Positions 44,485-53,914 of a DNA stretch of 64,000 nucleotides are shown here, in pieces. How positions within the stretch are numbered: the first letter of the stretch is position 1; every line of letters begins with the position of its first letter. Made by a program: the position numbers and the translations under genes. Under the pieces are notes generated by a model. It was not told the origin of the DNA. It saw only the letters and a list, made by a program, of their open reading frames with translations, and did no database searches. Location: NCBI RefSeq assembly GCF_028649535.1, contig NZ_JAQSJE010000002.1, forward strand, positions 1-64,000. The letters run 5' to 3'. The DNA comes from Mannheimia cairinae (GTDB lineage: Bacteria > Pseudomonadota > Gammaproteobacteria > Enterobacterales > Pasteurellaceae).

Positions 44485-45505
44485 CTAATTGGCTCAAGCC
44501 TTGTGAAATCTTATTAGGAATATCGTTTTCTATTTGTTGGATTGCATAGTCAATCGCATAGTAAAAGGCATTAGCATTTGCTCCACCGTGGCTTTTAACT
44601 ACAACTTTGGATAAGCCAAGCAAGGTGGCTCCGTTATGACGATCTGGGTTGATTTCTTGTAATTTGCGGTAGTAGCGATAAAAAATCGCTTTTAATAAAT
44701 AGCTTTTGGCACTGCGGCAAATATTTGAATCTGCTTTTTCTTTCTTAAATAAGGAAATAATATTTTTAGCTGCACCCTCAAGGGCTTTTAAAGCAATATT
44801 ACCCGTGTAGCCATCGCAAATAATGACATCGGTGAGGTAGCTGGTTAATTTATCGCTTTCAATAAAACCGATGTAGTTCAAATCAAGTCGAGTTTTAAGG
44901 TATTGATGAACCTCTTTTAGTTGTGTTGTACCTTTATTTTCCTCTGTACCAATATTGAGTAATGAAAGGCGAGGGTAAACCAAACCGAGCATTATTTCGG
45001 CGAAGATATTCCCCATTTCGGTAAACTGAACAAGTTGGTGATTGCTTACATCAATATTAGCCCCTAAGTCCAACATAACCGTTGATTGCCCGTTCATTGT
45101 TGGAATTAACGAGGTTAGGGCAGGTCGCTCAATATTAGGTAAAGGTGCAATCAATAATTTTGCTAATCCCATCAACGCTCCCGTATTTCCACCGCTGATA
45201 CAGCCTTGTGCTTTGCCTTCTTTAACCGCTTCAAGAGCTAAACGCATAGAACTATTTTTACTTTGGCGAACTGCCGTAGAAAAAGGCACATCAGATTCAA
45301 TAATCTGTTCGGTATGTTGAATTTGGATTTTGGGATGATTAGTAAGGGAATACTTTTTTAAAAGTGGTGTTATCTGGTTTTCATCACCAAATAATAGAAA
45401 AGAGAGTGTCGGATTTTGATTTAACGCTTTTGCAAGTGCTGGGATAGTAACACGGGGACCAAAGTCCCCGCCCATCACATCTAACGCTAGCGTGATATCA
45501 CTCAA
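44474..45505 (-). CDS. plsX: Phosphate acyltransferase PlsX
   Basis: 343 residues beginning LALDVMGGDFGPRVTIPAL. Converts acyl-ACP to acyl-phosphate for PlsY; the YceD-RpmF-PlsX order is conserved in proteobacteria. Ends converging on hisD. Confidence 0.95.
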   Translation of the reverse strand: MSDITLALDVMGGDFGPRVTIPALAKALNQNPTLSFLLFGDENQITPLLKKYSLTNHPKIQIQHTEQIIESDVPFSTAVRQSKNSSMRLALEAVKEGKAQGCISGGNTGALMGLAKLLIAPLPNIERPALTSLIPTMNGQSTVMLDLGANIDVSNHQLVQFTEMGNIFAEIMLGLVYPRLSLLNIGTEENKGTTQLKEVHQYLKTRLDLNYIGFIESDKLTSYLTDVIICDGYTGNIALKALEGAAKNIISLFKKEKADSNICRSAKSYLLKAIFYRYYRKLQEINPDRHNGATLLGLSKVVVKSHGGANANAFYYAIDYAIQQIENDIPNKISQGLSQLDKK

Positions 45506-45523
45506 GAGATGCCTCGAAAGGAA

Positions 45524-45694
45524 TTACTTGTTGATTACTTTGCGACCACGGTAGTAACCGTCAGCAGTTACGTGGTGGCGTAAGTGAGTTTCACCAGTTG
45601 TTTTATCTACTGAAACTGCTGCTGTTGTTAATGCATCGTGTGAACGACGCATATCACGACGTGAACGAGATTTCTTGTTTTGTTGAACAGCCAC
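45524..45694 (-). CDS. rpmF: 50S ribosomal protein L32
   Basis: 56 residues, [21 protein letters not shown] to the end [11 protein letters not shown]. The start codon is GTG (45692-45694) with GGAG seven bases upstream. Lies 16 bases after yceD and 18 before plsX. Confidence 0.95.
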   Translation of the reverse strand: MAVQQNKKSRSRRDMRRSHDALTTAAVSVDKTTGETHLRHHVTADGYYRGRKVINK

Positions 45695-45710
45695 GGGCTT
45701 TCTCCTAGAT

Positions 45711-46235
45711 CTAGTTTTTCTTTAAATTAGCTAATACTGCGAACGGATTTGGTTTTTTTGCCAACTCTTCGGGCAATTCGCCAAATACCTGTTCACTCAC
45801 GGACACTTCACAGTGTTCTTCACTATGCATCGGGACTAGAGGCAATTCAAGAATAAATTCATCTTCAATCATTTCTAGTAAATTTACTTCACCAAACTCG
45901 TTTACTTCGATAGGTTCATAAATTTCGGGCAAGATGCCCGCCTGATCCATATTAGACACCGGACTGAAACAAAATGAACAGTCGAGCGTTTGTGTAAACG
46001 GGTTACCACAACGTTGGCAGTCAAGCTCCACATCAACTTTGGCTGTACCTTTAATTACAGTTAGACGTTGCGGATCGACATATAACGATAGAGTAACTTG
46101 TGCATCACTTAGCACGTTACATACTGATTCACCCAAACGGCTTAGAAGTTCTTTTGAAAAGTAGCCTTCATAATCCACTCGACGCTGAGCGTCTTTATAA
46201 GGGTCAATAGTAAGGGGTAGTTTTACCTTTTGCAT
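45711..46235 (-). CDS. yceD: 23S rRNA accumulation protein YceD (DUF177)
   Basis: 174 residues with [18 protein letters not shown], the conserved cysteine pair region of DUF177. Required for 23S rRNA accumulation in known relatives. First gene of yceD-rpmF-plsX. The 220 bases upstream are AT-rich with no recognised site. Confidence 0.92.
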   Translation of the reverse strand: MQKVKLPLTIDPYKDAQRRVDYEGYFSKELLSRLGESVCNVLSDAQVTLSLYVDPQRLTVIKGTAKVDVELDCQRCGNPFTQTLDCSFCFSPVSNMDQAGILPEIYEPIEVNEFGEVNLLEMIEDEFILELPLVPMHSEEHCEVSVSEQVFGELPEELAKKPNPFAVLANLKKN

Positions 46236-46458
46236 AGGGTGTGAATATTACAGATTGAAAGCAAATTAGTCAAAGGAAAATTATTTTTTTGCTAAATATA
46301 TTCATTAAACCAAGCTAACTTTTTGACTTAAGGTAAAAAGAGAGTGTTTTTCTAGGGAATTTGTTATCTAACCATAGCAAAAACTAGCTAAAACTGATAC
46401 TTTTGATTAGAATTCTGAAAATTATTCTTATTTATTATTTTGGCGAGACTCGAGAAAT

Positions 46459-47253
46459 ATGTTACTCCCTATTTTAGCCATCGTGGCTTATTCCTTAACT
46501 TTGCTTTGGGTTGCCCCAACGTTAGTAAATTTGGAAAATACAACGCTTGAAAACAAAAAACCGAATATTAGTTTAGTATTTGGGTTTGGCTTATTAGCCG
46601 TTATTTTGCATAGTGCAACTTTATACAATGAGCTATTGCTAATTAGTGGGCAGAATTTTACGGTAACGAATGTTATTTCGCTGATGAGTTTTATTATGTC
46701 AGCTTGCGTAACCTTTGCTCTACCTAAATGGAAAACCGCCTGGTTTCCATTAATTATTGTTTATGCTTTTGCAATTTGTAGTGTGGCAGTGGCAGGTTTT
46801 GTGCAAGGTAGTTTTATCCGCAATTTAGAAGAAAATACAGGCTTACTGTTTCACTTAGGCATAGCTCTGTTTTCTTATGCATTATTCTTTCTTGCTTTAA
46901 TTTATGCTATTCAGCTTAAGTGGTTAGATCATAAATTAAAAAGCAAAAAAATGTTTTTCTGTGCTATTTTGCCACCATTAATGTCGGTGGAAAGACACTT
47001 TTTTACGCTCACCGTAGCCGCACAAGTGATGCTTACATTAACCTTAATTTCAGGAATGGTTTATTTGCATAATTTCTTTGCTCCAGAGCATATACATAAA
47101 GCGATTTTTTCAAGTTTAGCTTGGGTCGTTTATAGTATTCAAATACTGGGTCAGTGGAAATTACATTGGCGAGGAAAACGGGTGCTTATTTATTCAATTT
47201 CGGGTATTATGTTGCTCACTATCGGCTATTTTGGCAGCCGTTTTATTCATTAA
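46459..47253 (+). CDS. ypjD: CcsA-like inner-membrane protein YpjD
   Basis: 264 residues, about eight membrane helices, resembling the cytochrome c assembly (CcsA/HemX) superfamily without its full WxWD haem motif. Always next to the CNNM/CorB gene in gamma-proteobacteria, as here. Precise function unclear. Confidence 0.85.
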   Translation: MLLPILAIVAYSLTLLWVAPTLVNLENTTLENKKPNISLVFGFGLLAVILHSATLYNELLLISGQNFTVTNVISLMSFIMSACVTFALPKWKTAWFPLIIVYAFAICSVAVAGFVQGSFIRNLEENTGLLFHLGIALFSYALFFLALIYAIQLKWLDHKLKSKKMFFCAILPPLMSVERHFFTLTVAAQVMLTLTLISGMVYLHNFFAPEHIHKAIFSSLAWVVYSIQILGQWKLHWRGKRVLIYSISGIMLLTIGYFGSRFIH

Positions 47254-47274
47254 CCGTAACAAGCGGTTAAAAAA

Positions 47275-47343
47275 GCCGAATTTTTTGCAAGTCGGCTAAA
47301 ATAGATGAGCTATCTAAAGCTGTTATTTAGCACTTAGATAGCT
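47275..47343 (+). promoter_or_regulatory. Two hairpins between ypjD and corB
   Basis: AGCCGA-N12-TCGGCT (47275-47297), then AGCTATCTAA (47308-47317) pairing perfectly with TTAGATAGCT (47334-47343). The second hairpin directly precedes the corB leader. An uptake signal is at 47259-47267. Either a leaky terminator or a translational control element. Confidence 0.45.
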
Positions 47344-47372
47344 TTATGATTAATTTATATAGGAATTCAATT

Positions 47373-48662
47373 TTGGACAGTATTCCCCTGAGTAGTTTAT
47401 TTATTTCGTTAGCTATTCTTCTAGTACTTTCTGCTTTCTTTTCAAGTTCAGAAACCGCTCTGATGTCTTTAAACCGCTATAAAATGCGACACCTTGCTGC
47501 TCAAGGGCATAAAGGTGCAAAGTTAGCGGAAAAATTACTCGCCAGAACCGATGTTCTGCTTAGCCTTATCTTAATTTGTAATAACCTTGTTAATATTGCA
47601 GCTTCTGCTATTGCTACGATGATTGGTATGCAACTTTCTGGCGAGGCAGGTGTGGCGATTGCAACTGGCTTATTAACCTTTGTAATGCTTGTTTTTGCAG
47701 AAATCCTACCCAAAACCGTGGCGGCCATTTATCCTGAAAAAGTAGGTTTTTTAGCAAGCTTTGTACTAACACCACTTAAAAAACTGCTTAATCCAATCGT
47801 ATTTTTAATGAATATGATTATTACGGCATTAATGAAATTACTCCGTATCCAAAAAAATGATAAACAAGGGATTAGTGCAGAAGAGTTGCGTAGCGTAGTA
47901 TTAGATGCGGGGAAATTTATGCCTGCAGAACACCGAGATATGTTAGTTTCTATTCTTGATATGGAAAAGGTAACGGTAGATGACATAATGGTGCCACGCA
48001 ATGATATTAGTGGAATTGATATTGACGATGACTGGAAAGCCATTATGCGTCAGCTTAATCACGCACCACACGCAAGAGTGATCATCTATAAAGGCGATAT
48101 GGATAATAATATCGTTGGTATTCTAAGGGTGAGAGAAGCATTCCGCCTAATGTTAGAAAAAAACGAATTTACTAAAGAAATGCTGATTCGTGCTATTGAT
48201 GAAGTTTATTTCATTCCAGAAGGCACACCGCTTACAACCCAATTAATGAATTTCAAAGCGAATAAAGAGCGAATCGGCTTAGTTGTAGATGAATATGGTG
48301 ACATCAAAGGCTTAGTTACCCTTGCGGATATTTTAGAAGAGATTGTTGGTGAATTTACCACTTCTTCTGCCCCTACCCTTGAGGAAGAAGTACAGCAACA
48401 ATCAGATGGTTCGGTCATTATTGAAGGTTCGGCTAATTTACGTGATCTAAATAAATTATTTGCGTGGGACTTACCGCTTGAAGAAGCAAGAACCTTTAAT
48501 GGCTTAATTTTAGAACATCTGGAAAAGATTCCAAATGAGGGAATGGAGTTCGAACTCTATAATTTAAAAGTAACGATTCTTGAAGTTGCAGAAAATATGG
48601 TAAAACAAGCTAAAGTTGAATATTTAGCGGTTGAAACAAAAGAAGAAGCTATATCTGAATAG
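47373..48662 (+). CDS. corB: CNNM/CorB-type transporter with CBS domains (YfjD)
   Basis: 429-430 residues. The conserved sequence starts (M/L)DSIPLSSLF at a TTG (47373), with AGGA 8 bases before it; an ATG at 47346 in frame lacks a ribosome binding site and lies next to the hairpin. DUF21 membrane domain with SSSETALMSLNRYKMRHLA and TVAAIYPEKVGF, then two CBS domains (MVPRNDISGI, RIGLVVDEYGDIKGLVTL) and a CorC-HlyC domain. Linked to magnesium/cobalt resistance. Confidence 0.88.
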   Translation: MDSIPLSSLFISLAILLVLSAFFSSSETALMSLNRYKMRHLAAQGHKGAKLAEKLLARTDVLLSLILICNNLVNIAASAIATMIGMQLSGEAGVAIATGLLTFVMLVFAEILPKTVAAIYPEKVGFLASFVLTPLKKLLNPIVFLMNMIITALMKLLRIQKNDKQGISAEELRSVVLDAGKFMPAEHRDMLVSILDMEKVTVDDIMVPRNDISGIDIDDDWKAIMRQLNHAPHARVIIYKGDMDNNIVGILRVREAFRLMLEKNEFTKEMLIRAIDEVYFIPEGTPLTTQLMNFKANKERIGLVVDEYGDIKGLVTLADILEEIVGEFTTSSAPTLEEEVQQQSDGSVIIEGSANLRDLNKLFAWDLPLEEARTFNGLILEHLEKIPNEGMEFELYNLKVTILEVAENMVKQAKVEYLAVETKEEAISE

Positions 48663-48687
48663 TATTTTTAAAGTAATTTAATATTAG

Positions 48688-48727
48688 AAATAACACATTG
48701 GCGACATCGCTAATGTGTTATTTTTTT
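48688..48727 (+). terminator. Terminator of ypjD-corB
   Basis: AAATAACACATT and AATGTGTTATTT with an inner GCGA/TCGC stem, followed by a T run. About 25 bases past the stop codon. Confidence 0.88.
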
Positions 48728-48993
48728 GTTTCAAATAATATAAATAATTTATTCTGCTTTAAATACTGTTTTTATTTATATTTATCTGTTTGGTTTGTTT
48801 TTTTAGAGCTTTATTCTGAGTTTTTATGGGTCTGATAGTTTTATATATTGAGATATGTGGTGTTTTAGGCGGTAATCCAATATTTTTCCGCTTTACATTC
48901 TGTTTGAATTTGTGCATATTCGCATCTCAAATGTGATTAAATTACATTTAATAAATTTAACTTTATAGAAACTTTATAATTTGAGGTATTTCC
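48728..48993. other. AT-rich leader of the NSS transporter gene
   Basis: About 265 bases with no convincing gene. TATAAT at 48975-48980 is close to the GTG start and would leave a very short leader. A TGTGATTAAATTACAT sequence near 48931 resembles half of a CRP site, which is weak. No riboswitch recognised. Confidence 0.4.
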
Positions 48994-50514
48994 GTGGCAA
49001 CGAAAACAACAACGGCAAATAATCGTGAAACCTTCGCTGGACGTAAAGCATTTATTCTAGCGGCAATCGGTTCTGCGGTTGGTTTAGGAAACATTTGGCG
49101 TTTCCCTTATACAACTTATGAAAATGGCGGTGGGGCATTTATTATTCCTTACTTAGTTGCACTTTTAACAGCGGGTATTCCTTTACTCTTTTTAGATTAT
49201 GCAATCGGACACCGCCACCGTGCAGGTGCTCCATTATCATATCGTCGTTTCAGCCCACAGTTTGAAATTTTTGGCTGGTGGCAAGTATTAGTTAATGTCA
49301 TTATCGGTTTATATTATGCAGTTGTGCTAGGCTGGGCGGCAAGCTACACCTATTTCTCATTTAGCGGAGCTTGGGGAGATAAACCAATCGAGTTCTTTAT
49401 TGACGAGTTCTTAAAAATGGGCGATATTGCAAATGGTGTGAGTTTTGATTTTGTGGGAATGGTTGTTGGCCCGCTTATTGCCGTATGGTTAATCGCCCTT
49501 ATTGTGTTAGCCTTGGGCGTGCAAAAAGGGATTTCAAAATCAGCAAATATCTTAATGCCGGTGTTGGTTGTGATGTTTATGATCTTGGTGGTGTCTGCGT
49601 TATTCTTACCGGGTGCATCAAAAGGCTTAGACGCTTTATTTACCCCAGATTGGTCTAAATTGTCAGATTCAAGTGTATGGATTGCCGCTTACGGTCAGAT
49701 TTTCTTCTCGTTATCAATCTGTTTCGGGATTATGATCACTTACTCATCTTACTTAAAACGTGATTCAGATCTTACTGGCTCAGGTTTAGTAGTCGGTTTT
49801 GCAAACAGTAGCTTCGAAGTATTAGCCGGTATCGGTGTTTTTGCAGCCCTTGGCTTTATGGCAACAGCAGCTGGACAAGAAGTTAGTGAAGTTGCAAAAG
49901 GTGGTATCGGTTTAGCTTTCTTTGCTTTCCCAACCATTATTAACAATGCACCATTTGGCGAAGTATTAGGCTTCTTATTCTTCGGCTCATTAACCTTTGC
50001 TGCATTAACGTCATTTATTTCTGTCATTGAGGTAATCATTTCGGCAGTACAAGATAAATTACGTATGAACCGTGCAAAAGTAACCTTTATTGTTGGCGTG
50101 CCAATGATGATTGTTTCCGTATTCTTATTTGGTACAACTACAGGCTTACCAATGCTTGATGTGTTTGATAAATTTGTAAACTACTTCGGTATTGTTGCGG
50201 TAGCATTCTTCTCATTAGTTGTGATTGTAGCAAGTGAAAAATTAGGTGTATTAGGCGATCACTTAAACCAAACCTCTTCATTTAAAGTTGGCTTTATCTG
50301 GCGTTTATGCATAGTGGTAACAACAGGTATTCTTGCCTTTATGCTCTTTAGTGAAATTAACAAAGTATTTAAAGAAGGGTACGAAGGTTATCCATCTTGG
50401 TTCGTTAATATTTTTGGTTGGGGAATGGCATTAAGCTTAGTTATTGGTGCTTTCTTACTTTCACGTATGAAATGGAAAAACCAAGGACATTTTGAAGTTA
50501 AGGAGGGGCAATAA
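48994..50514 (+). CDS. Sodium-dependent amino-acid transporter, NSS family (MetP-like)
   Basis: 506 residues with a GTG start preceded by GAGGTATTTCC. Twelve-helix NSS fold: the first helix has [25 protein letters not shown] (Na+ and substrate site), and later helices [18 protein letters not shown] and [12 protein letters not shown] 30-residue small subunit follows, so methionine/alanine-type import is inferred from that pairing. Confidence 0.88.
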   Translation: MATKTTTANNRETFAGRKAFILAAIGSAVGLGNIWRFPYTTYENGGGAFIIPYLVALLTAGIPLLFLDYAIGHRHRAGAPLSYRRFSPQFEIFGWWQVLVNVIIGLYYAVVLGWAASYTYFSFSGAWGDKPIEFFIDEFLKMGDIANGVSFDFVGMVVGPLIAVWLIALIVLALGVQKGISKSANILMPVLVVMFMILVVSALFLPGASKGLDALFTPDWSKLSDSSVWIAAYGQIFFSLSICFGIMITYSSYLKRDSDLTGSGLVVGFANSSFEVLAGIGVFAALGFMATAAGQEVSEVAKGGIGLAFFAFPTIINNAPFGEVLGFLFFGSLTFAALTSFISVIEVIISAVQDKLRMNRAKVTFIVGVPMMIVSVFLFGTTTGLPMLDVFDKFVNYFGIVAVAFFSLVVIVASEKLGVLGDHLNQTSSFKVGFIWRLCIVVTTGILAFMLFSEINKVFKEGYEGYPSWFVNIFGWGMALSLVIGAFLLSRMKWKNQGHFEVKEGQ

Positions 50515-50606
50515 TGAGTACACCTGCAATTATTATGATGGCTGTAGCACTATCTATTATTTGGGGCGGGTTAATGTTTGCCGTTAGACGTTTACCAAAA
50601 GAGTAA
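50514..50606 (+). CDS. Small subunit of the NSS transporter (MetS-like)
   Basis: 30 residues: [19 protein letters not shown], then a short basic end RRLPKE. One membrane helix. The ATG overlaps the transporter stop by one base (TAATG) and has AAGGAGGGG upstream. In Corynebacterium the MetS subunit is needed with MetP for methionine and alanine uptake. Confidence 0.85.
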   Translation: MSTPAIIMMAVALSIIWGGLMFAVRRLPKE

Positions 50607-50627
50607 CAGTTGTTAGTAAAATAACAT

Positions 50628-50660
50628 AAAAAAAACGACCGCTTGTAATAGCGGTCGTTT
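50628..50660 (-). terminator. Terminator of grxA with an uptake signal in the stem and loop
   Basis: On the minus strand AAACGACCGC, TATTACAA, GCGGTCGTTT then a long T run. The uptake signal 50638-50646 is part of the hairpin. 8 bases past the grxA stop. Confidence 0.9.
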
Positions 50661-50668
50661 GCATTGAA

Positions 50669-50932
50669 TTAGACTTCAATCCCAAATTTTTCTTTTACAA
50701 AAGCTTGGAAATCGGTACAGCCACCAACGTGAGCATCATCAACAAAAATTTGCGGTACTGTTGCAACAGGTTTGCCGACACGAGGCTCTAGGTCTTGTTT
50801 TGAAATGTTTTCAGCGATCATATCAATAAATTTAAAATCAAAATCACTTAATTCATTTTTCATTTTTTCAGCTAATGCTTTTGCACGTACGCAGTATGGG
50901 CAAGATAAGCGACCATAAATTTCAACAAACAT
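50669..50932 (-). CDS. grxA: Glutaredoxin GrxA
   Basis: 87 residues from the ATG at 50932 (frame open to 50995). Active site CPYC in YGRLSCPYCVRAKAL, cis-proline in ATVPQIF and glutathione-site CTDFQAF. Glutathione-linked electron donor for ribonucleotide reductase and peroxide responses. Confidence 0.92.
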   Translation of the reverse strand: MFVEIYGRLSCPYCVRAKALAEKMKNELSDFDFKFIDMIAENISKQDLEPRVGKPVATVPQIFVDDAHVGGCTDFQAFVKEKFGIEV

Positions 50933-51076
50933 AATTCTTCCTTCTATAAAGTTAATAGGTTTAACAAGCGATCTTATTCTAACAATCTTTTGCAAATTTG
51001 AGGATAACTTTATTCACAATCATCTAAGCACTTATGTGATATACTTTCGCAAAATTTATTTAGTAGAGAAGATATT

Positions 51077-52405
51077 ATGACTCAATTATTGAGCTTTGAG
51101 GAACTTGATTTAAGCCCTCAATTATTAAAAGCCTTAGCTAAAAAAGGTTACAGCCGACCAACGGCAATTCAGCAAGCCACTATTCCAGCAGCTTTAGAAG
51201 GGCGTGATTTGCTCGGCTCAGCCCCAACAGGTACAGGTAAAACGGCAGCATTTTTACTGCCGGCTATTCAACATTTATTAGATTATCCACGCCGTAAGCC
51301 CGGTGCACCTCGCATTTTAGTGCTCACACCAACCCGAGAATTAGCAATGCAAGTGGCAGAGCAAGCTCAAGAGCTAGCAACATTTACCAAGCTAAGCATT
51401 GCAACTATTACTGGCGGTGTGGCTTACCAAAATCACGGCGAAGTATTTAATAGCAATCAGGATATTGTGGTCGCGACCCCAGGTCGTTTAATGCAGTATA
51501 TCAAAGAAGAGAATTTTGATTGTCGTGCAGTTGAAGTGTTGATCTTTGATGAAGCCGACAGAATGTTGCAAATGGGCTTTGGGCAAGATGCTGAGAAAAT
51601 TGCAGCAGAAACCCGTTGGCGTAAACATACGTGGTTATTTTCAGCGACCCTTGAGGGAGAGTTGTTAGAGGATTTTTCTAACCGTATCTTAAATGACCCT
51701 ATCAAAGTGGATGCCGAACCAAGCCGTCGTGAGCGTAAAAAAATTCAACAATGGTATTATCACGCCGATAATGTGGAGCATAAAACCAAATTATTAGCAC
51801 GCATTATCAGTGAATTTTCCGTTGAAAAAGCGATTGTCTTTGTTCGCCGTCGTGAAGATGTGAGGGAACTGAGTGGCACCTTGCGTAAACGTGGCTTACG
51901 TTCAACCTACCTTGAGGGAGAAATGGCTCAAACCCAACGTAATCAAGCTATTGCCCGTTTAAAAGAAGGTGTGGTTAATGTGTTGGTAGCCACTGATGTC
52001 GCCGCCCGAGGTATTGATATTGATGATGTGGATTTTGTGATTAACTACGATTTACCTTACAGTGCAGATACTTACTTACACCGTATTGGGCGTACCGCTC
52101 GTGCAGGCAAGAAAGGCTCGGCTATTTCATTAGTCGAGGCACACGATTATAAATTATTAGGAAAAATTAAACGCTATACGGAAGAAGCGTTAAAGCCTCG
52201 AGTTGTAGAAGGATTAGAACCTCGTACCAAAGCCCCTAAAGATGGCGAATTAAATACGACCACGAAAAAAGAAAAAGCCCGTATTAAAAAGAAAAAAGAA
52301 GTGAAAAAAGAGGCAGCTAAACAAAAAGTGAAAGCTCGCCATAAAGACACTAAGAATATCGGCAAACGTCGTAAGCCAACAAATGAAGCAAAAGTAGCGA
52401 AATAA
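51077..52405 (+). CDS. srmB: DEAD-box RNA helicase SrmB
   Basis: 442 residues. Motifs: Q motif, SAPTGTGKTAA, PTRELAMQ, DEAD, FSATL, HRIGRTARAG. A lysine/arginine-rich tail after about residue 380, as in SrmB. Needed for early assembly of the 50S subunit. Confidence 0.92.
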   Translation: MTQLLSFEELDLSPQLLKALAKKGYSRPTAIQQATIPAALEGRDLLGSAPTGTGKTAAFLLPAIQHLLDYPRRKPGAPRILVLTPTRELAMQVAEQAQELATFTKLSIATITGGVAYQNHGEVFNSNQDIVVATPGRLMQYIKEENFDCRAVEVLIFDEADRMLQMGFGQDAEKIAAETRWRKHTWLFSATLEGELLEDFSNRILNDPIKVDAEPSRRERKKIQQWYYHADNVEHKTKLLARIISEFSVEKAIVFVRRREDVRELSGTLRKRGLRSTYLEGEMAQTQRNQAIARLKEGVVNVLVATDVAARGIDIDDVDFVINYDLPYSADTYLHRIGRTARAGKKGSAISLVEAHDYKLLGKIKRYTEEALKPRVVEGLEPRTKAPKDGELNTTTKKEKARIKKKKEVKKEAAKQKVKARHKDTKNIGKRRKPTNEAKVAK

Positions 52406-52418
52406 TCTTAATAGATAC

Positions 52419-52469
52419 AAGCGGTTATTTTTTGAATGTTTTTGCAAACAGACTTTAAATAACCGCTTT
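52419..52469 (+). terminator. Inverted uptake-signal-type terminator of srmB
   Basis: AAGCGGTTATTT (52419-52430) and AAATAACCGCTT (52458-52469), 12 perfect pairs and a 27-base loop, 13 bases past the stop codon. The uptake signal is 52417-52425. Confidence 0.65.
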
Positions 52470-52478
52470 ATTTATGCT

Positions 52479-52772
52479 CTATCTCACTGCCATTTGAAAT
52501 AAAATTACTTCCGCTTGACAGCTAAAGGTTATCCACATTTTCATTAGGAACCCCTCTTCAATTTGGCTAATTTCACTTGTTATTTCGCAAGGTTCAGTTT
52601 CAACTGATTTTGCTTTTTGTGTAAAAAATTCGACCGCTTGTTGAGCTTGTTCTTCACTATCATACACGGCTTCAAAGGCAATTTGACGCTCAGCGTTATC
52701 TAGCATTGAATCGCCTTTTAATTTACACATATTATGTGCCTCTGCCGCTTTTTGTTGCATTGTTTTGCTCAT
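52479..52772 (-). CDS. YfcZ/YiiS-family protein
   Basis: 97 residues matching the DUF406 (YfcZ/YiiS) pattern: conserved CKLKGDSML, EAVYDSEEQAQQAV and CEITSEI. Unknown function. Its start is 2 bases from the LLM oxidoreductase stop codon, so the two are probably one operon. Confidence 0.82.
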   Translation of the reverse strand: MSKTMQQKAAEAHNMCKLKGDSMLDNAERQIAFEAVYDSEEQAQQAVEFFTQKAKSVETEPCEITSEISQIEEGFLMKMWITFSCQAEVILFQMAVR

Positions 52773-52774
52773 TG

Positions 52775-53815
52775 CTACACCTTATCTGTAATTTGTTTTA
52801 ACCAAGTGTAAGATTGATGTTGTTTTTGCTCATCAAAAATATAGCTTACCGCCATAATTTCATCAATTTCTATCCGCTCTTTTAATACCTTTAATTGCTG
52901 TTCAACGCTTGCTTGGCTACCGATTAATGAGCAAGCTGTCATTTGCTTAACTACTGCTTTTTCTTGGTTGTACAACGCATTTTGTTGGAAAGCAACGGGG
53001 CCGAAATGAGGCACAATTTCTGCTTTCACAAAGTTTTCCCATACTGCATCATCATTTTCAACCGGCGGTTGTAAATTTTGTTGTGCATTAGTTACCACAT
53101 TTAAGAAAAATTGTGTTTGGGTTGTCGCAAGCTTTTCTGCTTCTTGATCGGTTTCCGCTACAATCGCATTTACTCCTAAAATTACATAAGGTTTATCTAA
53201 AACCGCTGAAGGTTTAAAGTTTGCACGGTAAATAGCAACGGCATCATCCATAAAGCGTGGAGCGAAGTGTGAAGCGAATGCGTAAGGTAATCCTCGTTCT
53301 GCCGCTAAATAAGCACTTTCTGGGCTAGATCCTAAAATATAGAATGGAACATCTAATCCCTGAGCCGGGTAAGCTGAAACAGGGTTTGTACCTTCAAAAT
53401 AACCACGTAATTCAGTAATTTCATCAGGGAAAGGCAAGCTTTGGGCATTACGGCGTAAAGCAGTTGCAGTACGCATATCTGTTCCCGGTGCTCTGCCTAA
53501 ACCTAGTTCCACTCGGTTTGGGTAAAGAGTTTCTAGTGTGCCGTACTGTTCCGCCACAATATAAGGGCTATGGTTTGGCAACATTACCCCACCAGAGCCA
53601 ACCCTTAAGGTTTCAGTATTGGCTAATGTGTGTTGAATAAGAAGCTGTGTTGCCGAGCTGGCAAGGTTTCGCATATTGTGATGTTCTGCAATCCAATAAC
53701 GCTCAATGCCGATTTGTTCAGCGTGTTTTGCTAATTTCAGCATAGAATCGACCGCTTGTTTTGTGGTTTGCCCCTCACGAATAGGGACAAGATTTAGAAT
53801 AGATAATTTGGTCAT
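52775..53815 (-). CDS. LLM-class (luciferase-like) flavin-dependent monooxygenase
   Basis: 346 residues, luciferase-like TIM barrel, with YWIAEHHNMRNLASSA, SGGVMLPNHSPYIVAEQYGTLE and ELGLGRAPGTD, and an ILGSSPESAYLAA FMN-site segment. Similar to E. coli YhbW. FMNH2-dependent; substrate unknown. Confidence 0.85.
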   Translation of the reverse strand: MTKLSILNLVPIREGQTTKQAVDSMLKLAKHAEQIGIERYWIAEHHNMRNLASSATQLLIQHTLANTETLRVGSGGVMLPNHSPYIVAEQYGTLETLYPNRVELGLGRAPGTDMRTATALRRNAQSLPFPDEITELRGYFEGTNPVSAYPAQGLDVPFYILGSSPESAYLAAERGLPYAFASHFAPRFMDDAVAIYRANFKPSAVLDKPYVILGVNAIVAETDQEAEKLATTQTQFFLNVVTNAQQNLQPPVENDDAVWENFVKAEIVPHFGPVAFQQNALYNQEKAVVKQMTACSLIGSQASVEQQLKVLKERIEIDEIMAVSYIFDEQKQHQSYTWLKQITDKV

Positions 53816-53858
53816 AGTATGTTCCTGAAAAATGATATCTTAAGAATTAAGAAATAGA

Positions 53859-53893
53859 TAAAAAATGCTGAATTGGATTTACCTATTCAGCAT
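53859..53893 (-). terminator. Terminator of yihD-dsbA
   Basis: On the minus strand ATGCTGAAT, AGGTAAATCCA, ATTCAGCAT then TTTTTATC. Nine pairs and a T run, about 20 bases past the dsbA stop. Confidence 0.85.
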
Positions 53894-53914
53894 CTATATA
53901 AAGTAGAGTGATGT

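Noticed and set aside
48826-48936. Open frame of 36 codons in the leader of the NSS transporter
   Set aside because: No ribosome binding site, unusual composition, and no similarity recognised; its end at 48936 is well before the transporter start. Likely chance.
52174-52447. Hydrophobic minus-strand frames at the end of srmB
   Set aside because: Phe-rich translation is the complement of the lysine-rich SrmB tail; no start signals.
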